A DNA stretch of 30,458 nt. Origin: CAYLLN01 sp036496265 (GTDB lineage: Bacteria > Planctomycetota > Planctomycetia > Pirellulales > Pirellulaceae). The stretch spans positions 1 through 30,458 of the forward strand of contig DASXLL010000365.1 in NCBI GenBank assembly GCA_036496265.1, written 5' to 3'. This document shows, in pieces, positions 29,816-30,458 of the stretch; the first letter of the stretch is position 1; each line of letters begins with the position of its first letter. The notes under the pieces are model-generated. The model saw only the letters and a list, made by a program, of their open reading frames with translations, did no database searches and was not told where the DNA came from. Position numbers and translations under genes: made by a program.

Positions 29816-30458
29816 TTACTTCAGGCTGGTCGCGTCGGCCTTGATCTCGACTGTCTGCGGGCTGACGATCCGGCCGACGACTTTCTGCTTGGTGTCGATC
29901 AGCTCGACGCCGATCGATTCGCCGACGTTGCCCGAATCAATGGCCTTGCCGGCGGCTGTGATTCGGACGCCGGCGGCGCGGGCATGAACGGTGAGACTGG
30001 CGCCTTTTTCGACCATCGGCGCGGAGTCGATGGGTTTCGTCTGATCCGGGTCGGGCCGATCGAATTCGGCCGGCTGGACGCTTCTGGGCTTGGCAGTTGG
30101 TTCTGGGTCGACTTCGAACATTGCCTGGCGAATTCCGCCCGCGACAAGTGGCTGTTTAGACGTGGGGCTCGTTCTCCGGGAACCGTCGCGCGAAATGGTG
30201 ACCGATTCACTGCCGGTAACGGTGGCCGTTTTTCGCTCGACACCGCTGAGGGCGAGCAGTTGACGGACGTCGTCTTGCGATAGGACGCGTGATTGACCCG
30301 CAGCCGGCGCCGGGCAAAGCGGAATTTCGGCTAGGGCATCGGCGACGCGGTGATCGGGGCCGAATATTTCGGCGACGTCGGCAACGCGAGCAATGCTGCC
30401 GCTGCAAACGGCGGCGGAGCGGAGGCGGACCTCGGCCGCGGAGGCGGAGGCCACGAGG
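29816..30458 (-). CDS. flgA: FlgA-type P-ring assembly chaperone, 5' end cut by window
   Basis: Periplasmic chaperone for FlgI assembly. The visible 213 codons start within a signal-peptide end (ASASAAEVRLRS), so the start is outside the window and the product is longer than the visible 212 residues from the internal GTG. The C-terminal SAF-type domain is clear: VEKGASLTVHARAAGVRITAAGKAIDSGNVGESIGVELI (from about 145), ending in VVGRIVSPQTVEI. A Pro/Lys-rich linker with PEPTAKPRSVQPAEFDRPDPD separates the halves. It lies 31 bases upstream of flgH. Confidence 0.8.
   Translation of the reverse strand, partial: LVASASAAEVRLRSAAVCSGSIARVADVAEIFGPDHRVADALAEIPLCPAPAAGQSRVLSQDDVRQLLALSGVERKTATVTGSESVTISRDGSRRTSPTSKQPLVAGGIRQAMFEVDPEPTAKPRSVQPAEFDRPDPDQTKPIDSAPMVEKGASLTVHARAAGVRITAAGKAIDSGNVGESIGVELIDTKQKVVGRIVSPQTVEIKADATSLK

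Overview
The window most likely comes from a planctomycete (Planctomycetota, Pirellulales-like). Two secreted sulfatases of the iduronate-2-sulfatase kind, a DUF1080 protein, a Tat-exported enolase-superfamily protein, a PIN toxin-antitoxin pair, an Uma2 protein, a large HEAT/TPR protein and a Gram-negative style flagellar cluster all fit. The genes are GC-rich, often lack a clear Shine-Dalgarno, and are mixed on both strands. The assignment is inferred from gene content; no rRNA or tRNA gene was seen.

Layout. Bases 1-707 have no convincing gene. From 708 to 6357 all genes are on the + strand: sulfatase 1, an antitoxin/PIN pair, a mandelate racemase/muconate lactonizing-type protein, and two LPS-core glycosyltransferases (WaaF-like and WaaE-like). 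A large HEAT/TPR protein (-) faces a nitrilase-family hydrolase (+) across a short divergent promoter region, and a UdgX-type uracil-DNA glycosylase follows the nitrilase. DUF1080 and M20 peptidase genes lie on the - strand. From 13.6 kb come a sugar isomerase-like TIM barrel, a radical SAM protein, an Uma2 protein and GAPDH (+), a GT39-like membrane protein (-), then a DapA-family aldolase and sulfatase 2 (+). The right end (22961-30458, - strand) is a flagellar hook/rod/ring operon in transcription order flgA (cut by the window edge), flgH, flgI, a flgJ-type rod gene, flgN, flgK, flgL.

How the genes work together. The sulfatases, DUF1080 protein, MR/MLE enzyme, TIM-barrel isomerase-like protein and DapA-family aldolase suggest breakdown of sulfated polysaccharides and sugar acids, feeding central metabolism (GAPDH), although they are not one operon. 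WaaF, the GT2 enzyme and the GT39-like protein point to envelope glycoconjugate synthesis. The flagellar genes build the P and L rings (flgI, flgH, flgA), the rod (flgJ) and the hook-filament junction (flgK, flgL, chaperone flgN).

The most unusual layer is non-genic. Gaps between genes are filled with short degenerate tandem arrays of strict 6-, 7- or 8-bp period and with small GC-rich palindromes. Several of these run into coding sequence (start of flgJ, middle of the GT39-like protein, end of waaF). The + strand also changes from C-rich to G-rich between about 9 and 13 kb, independent of gene direction.
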